Of a stretch of 41,314 nucleotides of DNA, positions 11,701-23,918 are shown piece by piece. Source of the stretch: Basidiobolus meristosporus CBS 931.73 (taxonomy: Eukaryota > Basidiobolomycota > Basidiobolomycetes > Basidiobolales > Basidiobolaceae); assembly GCA_002104905.1 (NCBI GenBank), contig MCFE01000735.1, positions 1-41,314 on the forward strand, read 5' to 3'. The notes below the pieces were generated by a model, which worked only from the letters and a program-made list of their open reading frames with translations, did not search any database and had not been told where the DNA came from. The first letter of the stretch is position 1. Every line of letters starts with the position of its first letter. Made by a program: the position numbers and the translations under genes.

Positions 11701-14700
11701 AGCGAGGTTTCTCTTCCGTTAGCACCCAATACACTAGGGTTATCCCTTCTCGATTTCCATCCGGATGAACCAGACTGGCTGCTCTTCATCGGGAGCAATG
11801 AATGCCCGAACTGTCACAGCGAGGTGTTCTTCACCAAAAACCATGGTCGAGACTGGTCAGCGATCGAAACCTTCGCCCACAAATGTATCTTCGGGAAAAG
11901 CCCCAAGTTCGCCAACGTCCCCCAGGAAAGTATCTTCTGCTCCTCATTCAAGAACAAAGACCCCAAGGCGGACCAGATGGTGATGGAGCGCAACGGAGAT
12001 CCATTGCAACTCATTTTCATCGATGGAAAGAGGCGAAAGGTGATGCTAGAGCCCATGCTGGAGTATGCCATGCTGGAGGAATTCCTCTTGGTCGCCACCG
12101 AGGGGGATCAAGGGTTGACTCTGCAGGTGTCCACCGATGGAGAGAGCTTCTCCGAGACGGTCTTCCCTCCGAACACCCGTGTGAATAAGAATGCGTTTAC
12201 CGTTTTGCAGTCGAGCACAGGCTCCGTATTCCTCGATGTCTTCCAATCGACCGTACGGGACGCGGAATATGGAACGCTGTACGTCTCGAACTCCGACGGG
12301 AAGTACTACAGCCAGGTTCTGAAGAACACCAACCGAAACAACAATGGGGTGGTCGATTTCGAAAAGATGAAGGGGGTCGACGGAATCATCTTGGCCAACG
12401 AGGTGGCCAACGCCGAAAAGCTAGGCAGTCACTTCGAGCCTCAAAAGAAGATCCGCACCGTCATTTCTCGCGATGACGGAAGAACTTGGAAGCCCTTACA
12501 GCCGCCCAAGGTGGATGCCTCCAACAACCCAATCACGTGCAATGACCCGGATGAGTGCCAATTGCACCTCCACAGCAAGACCGACATCCTCTCCGAGTCG
12601 ATCTTCAGTGTGCCCTCGGCCGCTGGGTTGATGATGGGAGTGGGCAATGTTGGACCGTACCTGCTGCCTTACGAACAAGGAAACACCTACATCACACGTG
12701 ATGCCGGCCTGACCTGGAAAGAGATCCGACGTGGGGAGAGTCTTTACGAATTTGGGGATTCCGGAGGGCTTTTGGTGGTGGTGGATGACGAAAAGGAGAC
12801 CGATAAGCTGATGTACAGCTGGAATTACGGCCAATCCTGGGAAACCTACACCTTCTCCGACGAGGCGATCCGCGTATCCTCCATCACTACCGAGCCCAAG
12901 TCGACCAGCTTGAAATTCTTGATCTTCGGGATCACCGCCACTACGGCGCAAAGATTCGCCCAGCAGATCATCATCTCCGTGGACTTCTCAACCCTGGAGC
13001 CCCGTAAATGCGTCCTGGACGAGTCCAGCTCGAGTAAGAATGACTTCGAGCTCTGGAACCCCGGAGGGGAAGCCAAGTGCTTGCTTGGCCAGGAGACCGA
13101 GCATTGGCGCCGGAAGGAAGACCGTCTATGCTATCTTGGGGATGTGTACGGCGAACCCAAGGTCCAGCAAAGCAGCTGTGAGTGCACCGAACTAGACTAC
13201 CAGTGTGACTACAATTTCTGGCGGAATAGCGAGGGGAAGTGTGAGCTGTATGGGACCGATCCTGACAGGCCGCATAATTGCCCTGCTGGAGAGACATACG
13301 AGGGCAGCTCCGGCTACACGAAGATCCCAACCAGCAAGTGCAAGGGCGGGCTTCAGAAGGACACCAAGGTCACCAGGAAATGCAGCGAGTTGTCCCAAGT
13401 CCGCTCCGTCGTCCATCAATTCGACAGCGAGGTGGTGGATTACCAATACTTCAAGAAGTCGGATCACATACTGATGCTGACCAAGGACCAGAAGGCGTGG
13501 CTTAGTTATGATGAAGGGTACTCATGGGAGGAGTTGATCAAAGACGCCGACGTTGGCATTAGTGATATCTACATGCACCCCTACTCCGAGGATGTGGTAA
13601 GTAACACCGGCAACAACTCGTGAAGCTCGTCTAACCCCCTTTTCGTAGGCTTTCTTCATTACCGGTGGAAAGAAACACTACTACACTGCCGATGAAGGCC
13701 GCACGGTGAGTTACCTCCAAGTCCCCGCACCCCCCAACGGCAAGGCATTCCCTGTTCTCAGCTTCCACCCACGCCATCCGGATTGGCTCATTTACATGGG
13801 AGAGCGCGACTGCGATTCGCTCATTTCGCTTCATTGCCGCTCAGAGGCATATTACAGTCTCAACGGGGGCACCACCTGGACATCTCTCCGTGCGGATGTG
13901 AGAGTATGCCAGTGGGCGACCACCGATAAATTCACCAAGGCGCCGGAGACTCGCATCTTCTGTGAGCAGTACCCCGAGGGAACCAACCACCGGGCCTCAT
14001 CGCAAACATTGGCCACCCTCGTCAGAACTGACGACTACTTCAAGAACACGCAAGTGGCCGTCCAGAACACCGTAGGATATGCGATCTTCGAGGAGTTCAT
14101 GGTCGTGTCCCAGGTCAACTCTGCCGAGACCGGGATGCTGCTTCATGTGAGTGTTGATGGAGAGAACTTTGCCTTGGCCCAGTTCCCCGGGGACAGCTCG
14201 AGCATTCATCCTGCTTACACCATTCTGGAATCCAACACCCACTCCGTGTTCCTTCATGCCAGCGACAATGCCCAGTCCAAGGCTGAGTACGGGACCATTT
14301 TCAATTCGAACGCGAATGGCACCTACTTCACCACCTCCATCGACCACGTCAACCGTGACGAGAGGGGCCTGGTGGATTTCGAGAAGATGGCCGGGATCGA
14401 TGGCGTTGCCATGGTGAACCAAGTCATCAACCCGAACTCCGGGGAGAAGAAGAAGACCCGTTCTTTGATCACCCATGACAACGGTCGCAGCTGGAACCTG
14501 CTCACACCCCCCGAGACCGACTTCCACGGCTCCAAATACAAGTGTCAGGGAGACGAATGTTCCTTGCACATCCACAGCTACACTGAACGCCAGGACCCCC
14601 AAAATCTCTTCAGCTCTTCCTCTGCTGTCGGCTTGATGATGGCTGTGGGCAATGTCGGGGACCATCTAACCGATTATACCGACGGAGACACTTTCCTCTC

Positions 14701-15694
14701 TCGGGACGCTGGTAAGACATGGAAGGAGATCCGCAAGGAGGCCCATATGTACGAGTTTGGTGATCACGGGGCTATCCTCATGCTTGCTAATGATGAAGAA
14801 CCAACGGATCACATTTCCTACTCTCTGGACGAAGGCAAGTCCTTCGTAGACTACCGGTTCACCGAGGCGAACCGCAAGATCCGACTCAGCACCATAGCCA
14901 TCGAGCCGCAATCCACCAGCCGGAAATTCCTGCTCTTCGGGAAGACGGACAACTACTTCTCGAAACAGGTGGTGGTGCAGGTCGACTTCAACGGGTTGAA
15001 CATGGATAAATGCAACCTCGAGACCGGCAAGGGCGGGGACTTCGAGTTGTGGGACCCTGCGGACGGGAAGTGCCTATTCGGACGAGAGGTCAACTACTAC
15101 CGTAGGTTACCCGACAAGATGTGCTTCGTCGGCGACAAGTTCAAGAACCCCCAGGTGACCGTACGGAATTGCACCTGCACCGAAGCCGACTTCGAGTGTG
15201 ACTACAACTTCATACGCACCAACGGCAAGTGCGTTTTGGCGGAAGGGGCGCGCCCCCTCGCCACCAGCTGTTCGGGCGGTGCCAAATATTACCAAGTGTC
15301 CAGTGGCTATCGTAAAATGCCTATATCTAGTTGCGAAGGGGGGGAAAACCTAGCCCGGCCATTGGAGTACCGCTGCCCTAATTCGGGGCTCAGCGGCGGT
15401 GCCATCGCCGCCTTGGTCCTGGTCCCACTGTTGGTGGTGTTATGTGTTGGTTTTATTCTATTGAGAAGATACAGGACACTCCCAACCATCCGTGTCCCTG
15501 CTGGCATCGGCAGACTCTTCACCCAGCTCCCACTCCGCCTACCCCACCTCCCCATCCCAGCCTTTATCTCGAGACTATTTTCGGGGCTTCCTTTCCTTGG
15601 CCACCGCCGCTCTGGCTACACACAGGTCCAAAGCGAGGAGCCGTTCGATGTGCTTCTGGATGACTACGACTCGGATGACGACATGGATGTTTAA
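8733..15694 (+). CDS. VPS10: Vps10/sortilin-type sorting receptor with three Vps10 units
   Basis: Eleven exons: 8733-8891, 8972-9106, 9183-9383, 9446-9724, 9783-9860, 9907-9942, 10006-10288, 10350-10426, 10491-10786, 10845-13596 and 13649-15694. They give a 2113-residue protein. It has a signal peptide ([14 protein letters not shown]), then three consecutive units. Each has BNR/Asp-box strands ([30 protein letters not shown]) and closes with its own 10CC module ([15 protein letters not shown]; SSGYRKIP-like). The units end near residues 702, 1361 and 2010. One membrane span ([18 protein letters not shown]) and a 79-residue tail follow, with a YTQV sorting signal and an acidic dileucine end ([16 protein letters not shown]). 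Known role: cargo receptor carrying soluble hydrolases from the Golgi to the vacuole, recycled by retromer. Yeast Vps10 has two units. Exon 6 is only 36 bases. AATAAA is at 15815-15820. Confidence 0.95.
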
Positions 15695-16045
15695 CCAACG
15701 ACGTCCAGTCCATCGAAGTCACCGATTATTTATTCGTTTAGTAAGCAATCATCACAAATCAGTGTGGGGGGTGGGTTAGGGTGGCCATATCGCTTTGTAA
15801 TTCTAAATTGTTCAAATAAATCGATTCACACACAGCCACAGTCACAGCCATAGCCATGGCAATGGCAATGGTCGTACTCAGAGTGAATGCACTCAAAAGA
15901 AAAAAAATCTGAAAAAAAGAAGGTTGCGGAAAAAAAGGTGGATTGGTAATCAGCGGATATGCTCATTGCTAATCACTCTCTACGCAACATTAACCCACCT
16001 TACCTATAAATCACACCTCTTTGTCTTGGACGCCAATACTTCACA
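15695..16045. other. VPS10 3' UTR and SQT1 promoter
   Basis: Contains AATAAA at 15815-15820 and a short imperfect CACAGCCA / CCATGGCAATGG repeat near 15830-15870. An A-rich stretch lies at 15897-15935. No coding signal. Confidence 0.5.
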
Positions 16046-17467
16046 ATGGATATGGATCACAACGAGGTATGTCCCAAGCTCGAGCTTCGAACACGGTACC
16101 TTCCTTTACTCACGAGTTCCCCTCCTTAGAACCCCTACCCGGAAACGGTCGAGGAGCAGCAAGAGGAGTACGTCGATATAAACGAGGTCAGCCAGGTGGT
16201 TGACACCAACGAGCAAGACGCACAACCCATCGAGGACGACGAAGGTATGTGCTTCGGACGTAGTTGCGACCGTGCCGATTCCCCTTCTCTAACTCGTCCC
16301 ATTTAGCTGACACAGAGATGGCAGTCGACGGAGGTGAGGGTAGTAGCATGCAGGAGGAGATCGATTTCGTGGACGATTCGGTCCAAGGTTTCTTCACACA
16401 CAAAGGTAAGAGGATTCCCCATTCCGCCTAGTGTTCGCCTTCTCACTTCTCGGCTGACCTTTGCCCTCCCACCTTCTCTTATAGAGCCCGTATATTGCGT
16501 GGCCTTCCACCCAACTGAGCATCACGTTGTCATGACTGGTGGTGGTGACGACAAGGCATATGTCTGGCGTATCGATACCGGCGAGCAGGTGTACGAGTTC
16601 GCCGGCCATTCCGATTCAGTTACCTCGGCTAAATTCAGCGCTGATGGCAAATACGCAGCCACTGGAGGTATGGATGGAAGAGTCAAGATTTGGAACATCG
16701 GGGATGGTAGCCTGTTGAACACCCTGGAGGGACCTGATGAGGTGGTTTGGATCGACTGGCATCCAGTCGGTCCAGTGATCATTGCCGGTGCCTCCGATGG
16801 TACCGTATGGATGTGGCACGGGGTTACTGGTGCTTGCATGAATGTTTTCGCCGGCCATAATGGGCCGGTCACCTGCGGTCAATTCACTCATGATGGCAAG
16901 AAGATCGTCACCGCCTCTGAGGATTGCTCACTGATCGTGTGGGACCCCAAAACCGCCACCGCGATTGTCAAGGTCACCGGCGACGATGCTCGCTTCCATC
17001 AGGACCCTATCTCTTGCCTTGCTATCAACAAGGATGATACACTGATCATTACCGGGTCGGCGGATAGCACCGCGCGATTGATCAACTTGCAAAGCGGCAA
17101 CATCCTGGGCTCGTTGGAGAACCACGAGGAGGCAGTCGAGGCGGTGGGATTCTGCGATACCCTTCCCATTGTAGCCACTGGCTCCATCGATGGCAAGATC
17201 AGCATCTGGGATGTTACCACCATGAGACTTCGTGGGCATTGCCAGCACGACGACACCGTCATTCAATTGAAATGGCACAAGAACAGCCATATGTTCACCA
17301 CCTGCTCTGCCGATCGCACCGTGCGTGTCTGGGATGCCCGTACCGGAAACTGCGAGCACAAGTTCCAAGGTCACGAAGACAGCGTGCTTGCGTTCGACTT
17401 GTCTTACGACGGTCACGTAACGGTGACCGGTTCAGACGACGGTGTGGCATTAGTATTCAACTGGTAG
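16046..17467 (+). CDS. SQT1: Sqt1/AAMP-family WD40 protein
   Basis: Four exons (16046-16066, 16130-16244, 16307-16405, 16485-17467) encode 405 residues, slightly shorter than yeast Sqt1 and human AAMP. The first exon is only seven codons (MDMDHNE). An acidic N-terminus is followed by eight WD repeats, beginning VYCVAFHP...VWRI and ending FDLSYDG...ALVFNW. The diagnostic AAMP stretches TGGGDDKAYVWR, WIDWHPVGPVIIAG and LRGHCQHDDTVIQLKW are present. Known role: Sqt1 is a dedicated chaperone that binds nascent uL16 (Rpl10) during 60S ribosome assembly; AAMP is its animal relative. The long acidic N-terminus fits binding of a basic ribosomal protein. AATAAA at 17502-17507 follows the stop by 35 bases. 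Confidence 0.9.
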
Positions 17468-17707
17468 ACACCTTCGCACATCCCCATCATCCCCGCCATT
17501 TAATAAAATTAGACATGATTATTTAATAATGCACACCATTGGTTACTAATGATATAGCACTTGGTGGTATACTGGATCAATGATGCGGTCCATAAATGGA
17601 CTTTAACGCTGGCACAGATCCTGTTCCATTTGCCAGGCAGAATACATAAATTTATTGATGATGATATTGACAGATGAGTGGTGAACGAATTGGCAATGAA
17701 TGAGCCA

Positions 17708-18310
17708 TTAGTACCCGCAGCGCTGCTTGACCTGTTGGACATCGGTCACGTTGGAAAACAGGTCGGCGTAACTTTCGGCGTATTGGTCGTACACCTTGAC
17801 CCAGTTCTGGACACATTCGGTGCACAGTTTGTCATCGGGCACATCAGCCAGATCCGCGTCCATGTTATCTTGCAGATCCTTTCCTTCCACCAAGAGGCAG
17901 TATTCTTGCTGGGAATCTTGGGTGCACTCGAACGCGATCAGCGGTTCGTAGTTCTCTAGCACGTATGAGATCACCTTGGTTACCCCTTGTGATGGATCTT
18001 GGGAGCATCCAGTTTGAATCTTGCTCACAAGCCCGTCAGTCACCGACTTGTCGCAACGTGGTGCTGCACACATGGTGTTGATGAGTGGGGAGATTTGGTC
18101 AGTGTTGCCTGGATCGTAGTTCGTCCAATCGATGGAGGTGGCTTGTGACCAGATCTGACTGAGAGGTAAACAAGGCTCATTGTCCGTCACAATCGAGAGC
18201 AATACTTGTTTGCAAGTGGCTGATAGCTGGCCGAGCGCATTATCCACAGGCGCGGCGTTGGCAAGCAAAAGGGCAGAGGCTATCACAGCAGACACAAGGG
18301 AGAATTTCAT
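17708..18310 (-). CDS. small secreted Cys-rich protein
   Basis: A single-exon ATG frame of 200 residues. It has a clear signal peptide (MKFSLVSAVIASALLLANAAP). The mature part has ten cysteines, enough for five disulfides, including MCAAPRC and LCTEC, and is acidic overall. One N-glycosylation site (NVT) lies near the C-terminus. No enzyme motif is visible and I do not recognise a named family; its pattern of spaced Cys with PCL and CTEC resembles the many small secreted proteins of fungi. TATA box at 18352-18360 and AATAAA (minus strand) at 17651-17656 mark a full gene. It is convergent with SQT1 and divergent from the subtilase, another secreted product. Confidence 0.85.
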   Translation of the reverse strand: MKFSLVSAVIASALLLANAAPVDNALGQLSATCKQVLLSIVTDNEPCLPLSQIWSQATSIDWTNYDPGNTDQISPLINTMCAAPRCDKSVTDGLVSKIQTGCSQDPSQGVTKVISYVLENYEPLIAFECTQDSQQEYCLLVEGKDLQDNMDADLADVPDDKLCTECVQNWVKVYDQYAESYADLFSNVTDVQQVKQRCGY

Positions 18311-18351
18311 GGCGGTGGTGTTTGTTGGGATTTTGCAACGGCGGAATCCTC

Positions 18352-18360
18352 GGATTTATA
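18352..18360 (-). promoter_or_regulatory. TATA box of the secreted Cys-rich gene
   Basis: TATAAATCC on the minus strand, about 42 bases before the ATG at 18310. Confidence 0.65.
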
Positions 18361-19300
18361 GACATGGCTGGCTGGGCTGAGCATCTCTGACTTGGTGTGC
18401 CAAGAAATAGGCTTTGCTACGAACCAAGAATCGTCGGCTTGGCTAGGAGAAATAAATATTAGCGCATTTCTCAATATCATCGCTTAAATTGCATTGCTCA
18501 GTTGGCAGCAGATGATCTCATAGGGTTTGACTTTTGGGTCATGCAACTGTACCCCATTAGGGTGAATACAACCGGTCGGCCCTGAATGCTTAACTGATGT
18601 TTATTCCAGGGAGTTTCTCATTTGACTCGCCATGTGTCTTACTGTTTGTTACGAGCCAGTCGACATTGTGAAAAAGGGATCCGGTAAGGGCGAATTCTTT
18701 CTCTTAATGATGCTTGTCACACCATGAGCATGTATTCAGCACACTTCCTCTTAAGTACGCATTGATTCGAGGAACTTCGGCCATCACCGGGAGTATTTCG
18801 GCTCGGTCGAGTCGGATCCCCACTGACGAGCAAGATTCTCGCGGAATGTTCGTCTAATGCCAGCAAGAGTTGTGCGCGTCCAGAAATCAAGCCTCAGCAA
18901 TGGTCGCAAGGTGATACTGCATGGACGTGGGAATGCTTCAATTGGTGTTTGCAGCTCGCATTCCATTTCAACCATCACAAGCCTCGACGTTCGATCTGCG
19001 ATAGTGAGAAGTTCGTATCCTTTTCAGCATTCACTTTGTTGGTGTAACGATATCGTGTCGCCAATTTTTATCTGATCCAATGTGTGATTGTGAACGAGTT
19101 ATCAGATGGGTTTTTGCCGACATATGCTAGCTTAGGGAATAAGCAACCGTCGGGATAATTGGTACAAATTGGGATTCGGCCTCCCGCAGGGTGGTTGGAT
19201 TCAATCCTCCCAGGCCCCTCGATGATCTTCTTTGTAACTGAACTCGGTTGAAAGAGGAAATCGAAAAACTACTGCTGGGGAAGCTACAGCTTGTGGTGCA
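18361..19300. other. divergent intergenic region between two secreted-protein genes
   Basis: Nothing coding was supported. The short frames here have no ATG or no family resemblance. Confidence 0.5.
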
Positions 19301-19307
19301 TATATAA
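19301..19307 (+). promoter_or_regulatory. TATA box of the subtilase gene
   Basis: TATATAA, 47 bases before the chosen ATG (19348). This placement supports MKFQSLL as the true start, since the longer frame would start upstream of the TATA box. Confidence 0.7.
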
Positions 19308-19347
19308 CCGCCTCACCACTCCCTCACAAACCACACTTGAGATTACA

Positions 19348-21988
19348 ATGAAGTTCCAAAGCTTACTTGTACTTTCAGCCGCAGTTCTGATCCACCATGT
19401 CCAAGGGAGGGAGACTTTGCAGAAGAGGGCGGTCCCAGAGGCCCATGAGAATAGCACCAAGGTTCTTCCAAATGCCTTCATTGTAGAGTTTGTAGATGGG
19501 ACTCTTCCTGGGCTGGAGCATCCAAAATTCCGTGCCGCTTTAGCTGACATGGGAATTCCATTTAAAGAGCGTACTCAGTTCTCCGACTTCATGAATGCCT
19601 TGTCGATCCATGTCGACTCGCAACACATTAAGGCCCTTTCCTCTTTGCCCAACGTGAAGACGGTCTGGCCTGTGGTAAGTGAAGGCCTTTGTTTCCCTGT
19701 TTACTGGTGACTTCCCTAACATGCATTCTTGTCAGGTCAATCACAAGAGAGACTTGAACAAGCGTCTAAAGCAGGCCAAGAATCGAACCGAGAAGCACAT
19801 AGAATCGCTTCCTTCAAAGTTGATTTCATCCCCTCACTTGTTGACCGGTGTAGACAAAGTACATAAGTTACTCAAGAATACAGGATCCGGCATCCGAGTG
19901 GGTGTGATCGATACCGGTATCGACTACACCCACCCCGCGCTTGGCGGGTGTTTCAAAGGAAAAAACTGTCGCGTGCAGTACGGCTACGATTTCGTCGGCG
20001 ATGGGTACGACGACTCCCCAGAGTCACTCGCCCCTGATGCCGATCCAAAAGACTGTGACGGCCATGGTACTCATGTTGCAGGCATCATCGGTGCCAAGGA
20101 TAAGAACTTTGTCGGAGTCGCCCCCGATGTTATCTTTGGTGCCTATAAAGTGTTTGGGTGCGATTCCAACTACCCAGAGGACATGGTCATCAAAGCAATT
20201 GAAATGGCCGTCAAGGATAAGATGCATGTGATCAACCTCTCGATGGGCTCATCCTCCCCTTTCCCTGACGACCCGCTAACAAGAGCTCTCAACAAGGCCG
20301 TGGACAAGGGGGTGGTAGTTACGGTGGCCGTTGGAAATAGCGGAAGCGGGGGCCTTTGGACTTCCGGAACGCCATCTACTGCCAAGAAGGTGACTAGTGT
20401 GGGGTCAGTTGACAACCTACAATATCCTGGCCAAGCCTTTCAAGTCAATGGGTTTATTAACCACACCAAGGCCGTTCAGTATGTTGCCGGCTGGGATGGC
20501 AGAAAGCCAGTGAAACTGAGCAAGGTTCCACTAGCAGCCACGGTCAGCAATCCCTGCGAGCCATTTGTCGACCAAGACTACAAAGGAAAGATCGTATTGC
20601 TCAACCCGCAATACCACAACTTCTGTAGTCACGGGCAGCAGGCACTCTATGCTCAGCAGGCAGGAGCTGTGGGTGCTATGGCCTATTACGCCAACCTATA
20701 TATCCCTGGTTCGAACTTCCCTGGACTCAAAATCCCCTTGGTGGGAATAGACGATAGCACTGCAGCAGTGCTTAATGAGCAAGTAATGGCCGGAGCAAAC
20801 CTAACTGTTTCTTTTGGCCACGCGCAGAGGCTCTACAAGACTCCAAACGGCGGGAAGCTCTCTGATTTTTCATCTTGGGGCCCAGATTTCCAATTGAACT
20901 TTAAACCTGATCTGGTTGCTCCAGGAGGCACTATCTACTCCACTTACCCTGTCGATCAAGGATCGTATGTCCACATGGATGGCACATCCATGTCTTCTCC
21001 ATACGTGGCTGGCTCCGCTGCGTTGTACGTGAAAGCGAAAGGAAAGGTCCAGGCCTCATCTGTACTTGACGTGCTTCAAAACACAGCCAAGCCGCTCATT
21101 GATGGCAACAGGACAGTGCTAGACACTACGGTAAGACAAGGAGCTGGTTTGATCGATGTCTACGATGCCATCAGAACCAAATTTACCATTCTGCCCGCGA
21201 AGTTGGCTTTGAACGATACCGTGCATTTGAAGCCAGTTCATGTCCTTAAGGTGAGGAATAGGGACCACAAATTGGTAACCTTCCGGATCTCTCATCTTCC
21301 CGCCCTTACTGTTAATGGCTACGACAACAAGCAAAAGCTGTTGACTCGTTCAGGAACAACATTCCTCACCTCGGCGGCCAGGGTTCGGTTCGATAAGACC
21401 AGAATCACCATCCCACCAGGTGGAACCGCCTCAATTAGCGCACGTTTTGCCCCGCCCAAGGTCAACAAAAACGACCTCCATCTTTACAGCGGGTTTATCA
21501 AATTCACGCCCACCAACAAGAGAAGTCCAACACTGAATGTCCCATACCTTGGGGCCAGTGGGGATTTCGGCAGCCGATATGTTGTCAAGAAGGGTACCGT
21601 CGGAAATGAGCCATTCATGTTCAGTGAAGGGACCAGGGAGGAGCAGACCAAGTACACTTTCAAAGATAAGGATCACCCGATTATTTATCTGTTCAACAAC
21701 CATCCCACCGCCCTCGTTTCGGGTACCTTGCTCAGATCCGGAAAAGTGATCGGTAGCTTCGTTGAAGCCAGTCATATCCCTCGCGAAGTTGGCTTCGACT
21801 ATTCGTTCGTCAGGTTTGATGGCACTGTGACCAAGACTTTCCATGGCGTCCAAAAGGTGGTCAACGTTCCCAATGGATCCAAGTATCGTCTTAAGCTAGA
21901 GTTCCTCCGACCATTCGGAAACCCAAAATCCAAGAAAGACTACGATGTTTGGGTGTCGGACGAATTCCAGATCAGGAGAGCCAAATAG
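19348..21988 (+). CDS. secreted subtilisin-like serine protease (S8) with PA domain
   Basis: Two exons (19348-19674, 19736-21988) encode 859 residues. There is a signal peptide (MKFQSLLVLSAAVLIHHVQG). Next is an I9-type inhibitory propeptide (NAFIVEFVDG to SLPNVKTVWPV), then the catalytic domain with Asp168 (VIDTGIDYTHPALGG), His219 (DGHGTHVAG), the oxyanion-hole region (AVGNSGSGG) and Ser527 (DGTSMSSPYVAG). A protease-associated insert lies at roughly 370-465 (GKIVLLN...AGAVGAMAYYAN). The last 230 residues are beta-rich and resemble the Fn3-like domain of C5a-peptidase-type subtilases (IPPGGTASISARFAPP). All catalytic residues are present, so an active extracellular protease is expected, probably nutritional or host/prey related (inference). 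AATAAA at 22014-22019. It is the last gene before the repeat-rich telomeric arm. Confidence 0.93.
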
Positions 21989-23120
21989 TGTGCTCTATTC
22001 TAAAGTTTCCTCTAATAAAGCTGATTCCTTGAAAAGTTTATCTCAATATAATCTGATGTATTTATCTGATCATTTGCATTTACCTCAATATTATCATCAA
22101 CTGCATGCAATTTGCTTAACTGCAAATGAATAGGTGAGGTTTTAGCATGTGAGCTGCAGGATATATAGTCAGGTACCAACAAGAACTCTAATTGTATGTT
22201 GCATTGCTCTTTGAAAATACTCTCAGATTGTTTTGCATACCAAATACCCTTCCTGGTAAATTTGCTTGTAGTCATTGGTTAGAATCATCAACAGTACTTA
22301 CCTGTTCCAAGTAATAAGAATTACATTTTGTACAAAATTGCTTTGCGGTTGCTGTCTACATGCTTTATGCTGAATGGGTGCAAGTGGGGATTGAGTTTTA
22401 AATGCCATCACTTGGTGTGCAGAAGGTTCAACACTATGCATGGTAAAGTTCCATAAGTATATTGCATGTTGCCTTTATATCCCATTTGATTATGTGGCAA
22501 AGCCAATAAATCACTATGGAGAAGCTACTTGCTCAACTTTCACAAAGCATTCTTGTGACATACAGTGACTATCTTATATAGCAACAGCCAGAATCCAACA
22601 AAATGGAGCATGCTGACTTGGTGAGAGATTTTTATTGCTGAAATCAAAACACTACATATACAAATATAAATAGTTGCTACTTCTCTATACATAGTGCAGT
22701 TGGTCTGCTATAGTAGTTAATAGATGAATGAGCTTATGCCAATTTCATTTATGAAGAAATCTCCAAAATCAAATCTGGTGGAGATATATCTGCTCCTTGT
22801 GGAGTTGATTATAGAGCTGAGTATTTTCAAAGCATATATTGTTGTCAGCATTGCAGATAGGGCTTCAACAAAGGTCTGCAAAGGCATTCAAGTGCAAGTA
22901 CTGTGTGGGATCTTGTGCTTGAAGATTTCAGGGAGCACCAGAGGTGATAGGGCAAAGAAGAGCTGCATATTGTAATCCTAAGCTTAAGCACAGCATATCA
23001 GCCGTATGGGAATGCTGTAGCTCTACTGTCATAGTATCATAGGAAGGGTCCCAGCAGGTGGTGTGCAGAGTCTAGAATCTTTCCAAAGACATTCAAAATT
23101 CTCATAAACTGGATATTCAG
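21989..23120. other. AT-rich, no gene recognised
   Basis: Composition drops sharply after the subtilase. Contains its polyA signal and no frame with a recognisable domain. Probably decayed repeat DNA. Confidence 0.5.
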
Positions 23121-23470
23121 TGTTGTACTTTTACATTATACCTAAATGTTCACCTAACTTGGTCACTTGGATCATAGCTTACAAACCTTACAGAATTCTG
23201 GCCAAATTCCTTGTTAGGATTCACTTGAAATATCTTCACCATTGTATTAGGTCCTCAGAGCATGAGATATCAATAAGTTATCCAAGCAGCCCCAAACTAT
23301 TCAAGTATGCTCTTGGGACCTTCCTGGACATTTTCAATGTGTTTTTTTGGCCCAGGCCATGTAGCAATATAAATACAACTCTTCCATTTGACAAATCATT
23401 AAGTGAGAGTCACAAAATCTACAAGTTCTCCTAATCACTTCCAATGTCTTTGTACATAAAAACAGCAACA
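23121..23470 (+). repeat. diverged solo copia LTR
   Basis: 350 bases aligning end to end with the LTRs at 29282 and 31171. It starts TGTTGTAC, ends AGCAACA, and includes the shared CCAAATTCCTTGTTAGGATT and GCAATATAAATACAAC segments. It is more diverged than the other copies. No gag follows, although the next bases (GGTAGTTACC) weakly resemble the primer site. Confidence 0.8.
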
Positions 23471-23904
23471 GGTAGTTACCCAAGAAGCTGGGGCTATTTA
23501 TATACAAGAGGTGCATTTAGACTCTTACAAGGTCTTTGTATAATAGTAATAATAAAGCACAGCGGATTGAGACAGGGTAACTTATCACAATGCAATATAC
23601 TGAATTGTGGTTGAAGGTAATCAAGATGTCAAGCGCATCCATTTTCAAGGTGAAAGCAATGGTAGGGTTGAAGACAATAATAGAGGAGCTTGTACATGTG
23701 AGTCTGCTGATAGATGAATCAGACAGAGGAAGATTCGTGAACCTCGGCCCATATATAGTTTGCAATAAGCAAAGAAAACCCTTCCAAGAATGTATGCATC
23801 ACTTATTACTGAGAAACTGAGCTTTTCTAATGACAATTTCTACCACCACCCTGATAGCCAGTTCGTTTCCGAAACTTAGCGCAATCGTAATAAATACAAA
23901 AATA
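23471..23904. other. no gene recognised; one small ATG frame
   Basis: An ATG frame at 23590-23820 gives 76 residues (MQYTELWLKVIKMSSAS...) with no family resemblance or promoter. I do not call it a gene. Confidence 0.35.
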
Positions 23905-23918
23905 TCACTGATAAAAGG

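Noticed and set aside
13997-14665. 222-codon minus-strand frame inside VPS10
   Set aside because: It is antisense to the third Vps10 unit, has no domain resemblance, and follows from codon bias of the sense gene.
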